The notes below the pieces were generated by a model. It made no database searches and was not told the origin of the DNA. It was given only the letters and a program-made list of their open reading frames with translations. Below, one piece after another: positions 62,169 through 64,000 of a stretch of DNA of 64,000 nt. A program made the translations under genes and the position numbers. Position 1 is the first letter of the stretch; each line of letters starts with the position of its first letter. Origin of the DNA: Martinezella tropici (GTDB lineage Bacteria; Pseudomonadota; Alphaproteobacteria; Rhizobiales; Rhizobiaceae); assembly GCA_000799755.1 (NCBI GenBank), contig JUHI01000001.1, forward strand, positions 1,240,001 to 1,304,000, given 5' to 3'.

Positions 62169-62496
62169 CGCGGGACGATCCGGTTGGCCGCTTGAGGTGG
62201 ACATGCTTAGGCAGATCGGCGCTGGCGAGAGCTTGGCCGACGCTGTCGTTGCTGATGTCGGCGACCTGGCTCAGGCCGTCGAGCAGGCCAAGCGCCTGCA
62301 GGACGCCGGCATAAATGCCGATGCTGACGTTGGTGTCCCCAGCTTCGACCCTTTGCAATGTCGAGCGAGACGTGAAGGCGCGCTCGGCTACGACCGCCAT
62401 CGGCAGCCGTCGGCGTCGACGGGCATCATGGATGTCCGCCCCAAGCTTGCGCAGTGCGCGTCGCACCGCAGCTGGAGGGTTGTGTGGAGTGGGCAT
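62161..62496 (-). CDS. hipB: HipB-like XRE antitoxin
   Basis: A 111-residue HTH protein: LGADIHDARRRRRLPMAVVAERAFTSRSTLQRVEAGDTNVSIG. It precedes hipA and would repress the operon and neutralise HipA. AAGGTG lies before the ATG. A dyad just upstream (62505-62541) is the likely operator. Confidence 0.88.
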   Translation of the reverse strand: MPTPHNPPAAVRRALRKLGADIHDARRRRRLPMAVVAERAFTSRSTLQRVEAGDTNVSIGIYAGVLQALGLLDGLSQVADISNDSVGQALASADLPKHVHLKRPTGSSRDD

Positions 62497-62504
62497 TTTG
62501 GCAC

Positions 62505-62541
62505 CTTCGCACTACAGATCGGCCAGATATGTAGCACGAAG
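62505..62541. promoter_or_regulatory. Inverted repeat upstream of hipB
   Basis: CTTCGCACTAC (62505-62515) and GTAGCACGAAG (62531-62541) are inverted with 9 of 11 positions matching and a 15-base spacer. It covers the 9-45 bases before the hipB start, as expected for autoregulation by HipB. Confidence 0.55.
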
Positions 62542-62572
62542 ATTACAATTTTCCTAGACCCCTTGAGGGGGA

Positions 62573-63328
62573 TCACCTCAGTAGAGAGCGAAGGTTCGAT
62601 CTTACCGCCATCGTGACGGCATCGACCGGGATCCTCCGGACGTCGGCGATCGCGGCGACCGTAGTTTTTACGTCAGCGGGCTCGCTGGGACGACCGTCAA
62701 CCTGAGTGAAGGGGCCGTCTGTCTCAGTCAGTATCCGATCGATGGGCAAGTCGGAGACGAGGGAGCGGCCGCGATCCGAGCGGGTCATCTCGGCATTGAC
62801 GGAGAAATAGCAGCCGAGCGTCGCCGCACGTCGAGCCTCGCTCTTGCTTCCGGTGAACCAGTGAAGCACGACGGTGCCGCGATCCTGCGGGAGATATTGT
62901 TCGATCATCTCGAGCACCGCTGGAGCGCTTCTGACACTGTGGACCGTGAGAATCTTGCCACCGGCTTCTGCGCATCGCTCAAGGACGCTGCGGAACACAT
63001 GCTTTTGGGTATCTAGCGATTTGTAGAAGCGCGGGCCGGCATCAAGACCGACTTCACCGACGTAACGTGTCTCAGGCAGGTGACGCTCCCATAGCGGCAG
63101 TTCGCCGGCGCGCTCCGCGACAAGCTGCGGATGCAGCCCGAGCGCAGCGCGCACGAAGCGGGTATGACGCGTGAGTTCATGATTGCGCGCCCAAGCCTTC
63201 GGTGTCGTCGTGACGGTCAGCGTGTAGATCCGAGCGGCTTCTGCCCTTGCGATCGCGGCCTCATGGTCGGGATAGAGGTCGAGATGGCAGTGGAAATCGA
63301 CACCGACGGCTTGAGCATTCTCGGTCAT
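62573..63328 (-). CDS. qatD: TatD-family DNase, QatD of the Qat defence system
   Basis: A 251-residue TatD-like metal-dependent nuclease: DFHCHLDLYPD (HxH), EVGLDAG (Glu), LTVHSVRSAP and VVLHWFTGSK (His), LTETDGPF (Asp). In the Qat anti-phage system TatD is encoded last, after the QueC-like QatC. Here its ATG overlaps the qatC stop, which supports the assignment over a housekeeping TatD. Confidence 0.88.
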   Translation of the reverse strand: MTENAQAVGVDFHCHLDLYPDHEAAIARAEAARIYTLTVTTTPKAWARNHELTRHTRFVRAALGLHPQLVAERAGELPLWERHLPETRYVGEVGLDAGPRFYKSLDTQKHVFRSVLERCAEAGGKILTVHSVRSAPAVLEMIEQYLPQDRGTVVLHWFTGSKSEARRAATLGCYFSVNAEMTRSDRGRSLVSDLPIDRILTETDGPFTQVDGRPSEPADVKTTVAAIADVRRIPVDAVTMAVRSNLRSLLR

Positions 63329-64000
63329 CCCGGCCGCGTCCTCACACCTGCCAGGAGTGCTCCAACCTCTTCAAGGCCGCGCTGGTACACGCCAGCGAGG
63401 GCTGTTTGCCGAGCCGGCGATTCATCGAAGAGCGGCCCCGGCTTGTGGATGAGAATCGGCGCCAGCGCCGGCCGGGCGCGAAGCCGCTCGATCGCAAGCT
63501 GGAAAGAGCGAATCTGGACGCCTTCTGATTGGCGTGTGTCGAGCGCGCGGGCGGTGAGGTCATCGACCGTGTAGACGGTGGGATCTGGATCGGGGTGTAG
63601 GCCGGCAACGAGTGCTGCCCGTCTGATGAGACAAGGCAGGCAATAGCCGCAATGCTGTGTGCCGAGACCCTGCCAGCGCCCCTTGGTTGGGGACGCGCAG
63701 GATAGCGATGAGGGTACGAGCCGACGTAACAACGCGCCGTTGGAGCAGGCCGCGACCATCTCGCCTTTGGTCCTATCCCAATAGGGATTTTCGATCCTGC
63801 CGTTCAGGCCGAGCCCATGGAGGGCGTCATTCCAACGGGCGATGTAAAAAGGATGGGTCGTGCGCGTGCTCAGTGCGCCGAGGCGCAATGGATCGAGCGG
63901 CACGTTGACGGCGATGAGGCCGTTCTCGGGCACTTTCAAGGTGAACGCCCCCTCGAGTCCGCTTCCAGCGAAGACGCCGAGGGCGAAGAACAGGAACGAC
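63325..64000 (-). CDS. qatC: QueC-like protein QatC (5' end beyond the window)
   Basis: The C-terminal 224 residues of a QueC-like protein. Seen: RLGALSTRTTHPFYIARWN, ENPYWDRTKGEMVAACSN, SLSCASPTKGRWQGLG and the zinc-type HCGYCLPCLIRRAAL. QueC makes 7-cyano-7-deazaguanine; QatC is its relative in the Qat defence system (ATPase QatA, QatB, QatC, TatD-like QatD). The frame is open to the right edge, so qatC continues and qatA/qatB are expected beyond 64000. Confidence 0.88.
   Translation of the reverse strand, partial: SFLFFALGVFAGSGLEGAFTLKVPENGLIAVNVPLDPLRLGALSTRTTHPFYIARWNDALHGLGLNGRIENPYWDRTKGEMVAACSNGALLRRLVPSSLSCASPTKGRWQGLGTQHCGYCLPCLIRRAALVAGLHPDPDPTVYTVDDLTARALDTRQSEGVQIRSFQLAIERLRARPALAPILIHKPGPLFDESPARQTALAGVYQRGLEEVGALLAGVRTRPG

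Overview
The window is GC-rich alphaproteobacterial DNA. The order trbBCDEJKLFGI, traG, DUF3363 relaxase, transglycosylase, DUF736, traF, DUF2840, parA, repA is typical of integrative and conjugative elements (ICEs) or related plasmids of Rhizobiales and Sphingomonadales. No chromosomal housekeeping gene, tRNA, rRNA or element end was recognised, so the host genus is not fixed. Both outer parts look like cargo.

Layout: (1) 1-7.3 kb, an ABC ATPase end and a metal-handling cluster: a three-cysteine MerR regulator, HMA chaperones, a P1B ATPase with an unusual YPC motif, an MFS transporter, a broken CcdA-like gene, and an HMA / CcdA-like / HMA trio. Two MerR-type promoters with nearly the same dyad tie this into one regulon. 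(2) 7.7-18.4 kb, a LysR gene facing the complete trb mating-pair operon. (3) 18.6-27.6 kb, the transfer and maintenance block: CopG protein, TraG, relaxase, hairpin-bearing candidate oriT, transglycosylase, TraF, RHH protein, ParA, and a RepA whose gene carries iteron-like repeats. (4) 27.7-48.7 kb, element control and accessory genes: DUF6499/DUF2285 regulators, an XRE regulator, DUF736, DUF2493, toprim, a 1438-aa strawberry-notch-like helicase/methyltransferase, a large ParB, DUF2958 and ArdC. A 3.8-kb RIT element (three tyrosine recombinases) has split ardC. (5) 48.7-54.3 kb, a broad-spectrum mercury operon: merR divergent from merC, merT, merP, merA, merB and an extra flavoprotein. (6) 54.4-64 kb, a defence-like island on the minus strand: a Fic-like protein, a HEPN-like protein, an unknown protein, an SMC/RloC-like ATPase with a CxxC, a possible ExK nuclease, a HipBA pair, then qatD and the 3' part of qatC, which runs off the right edge.

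How it fits together: trb/tra genes move the element; RepA, ParA and ParB maintain it; the XRE repressor probably acts at a palindrome found both before its own gene and before the parB region. Three large genes (helicase, parB, ardC) share a similar 5' leader. The cargo gives resistance to inorganic and organic mercury, probably to another soft metal, and phage defence. The most promising candidates for undescribed biology are the hipBA-to-HEPN cluster, the left metal regulon and the shared leader.
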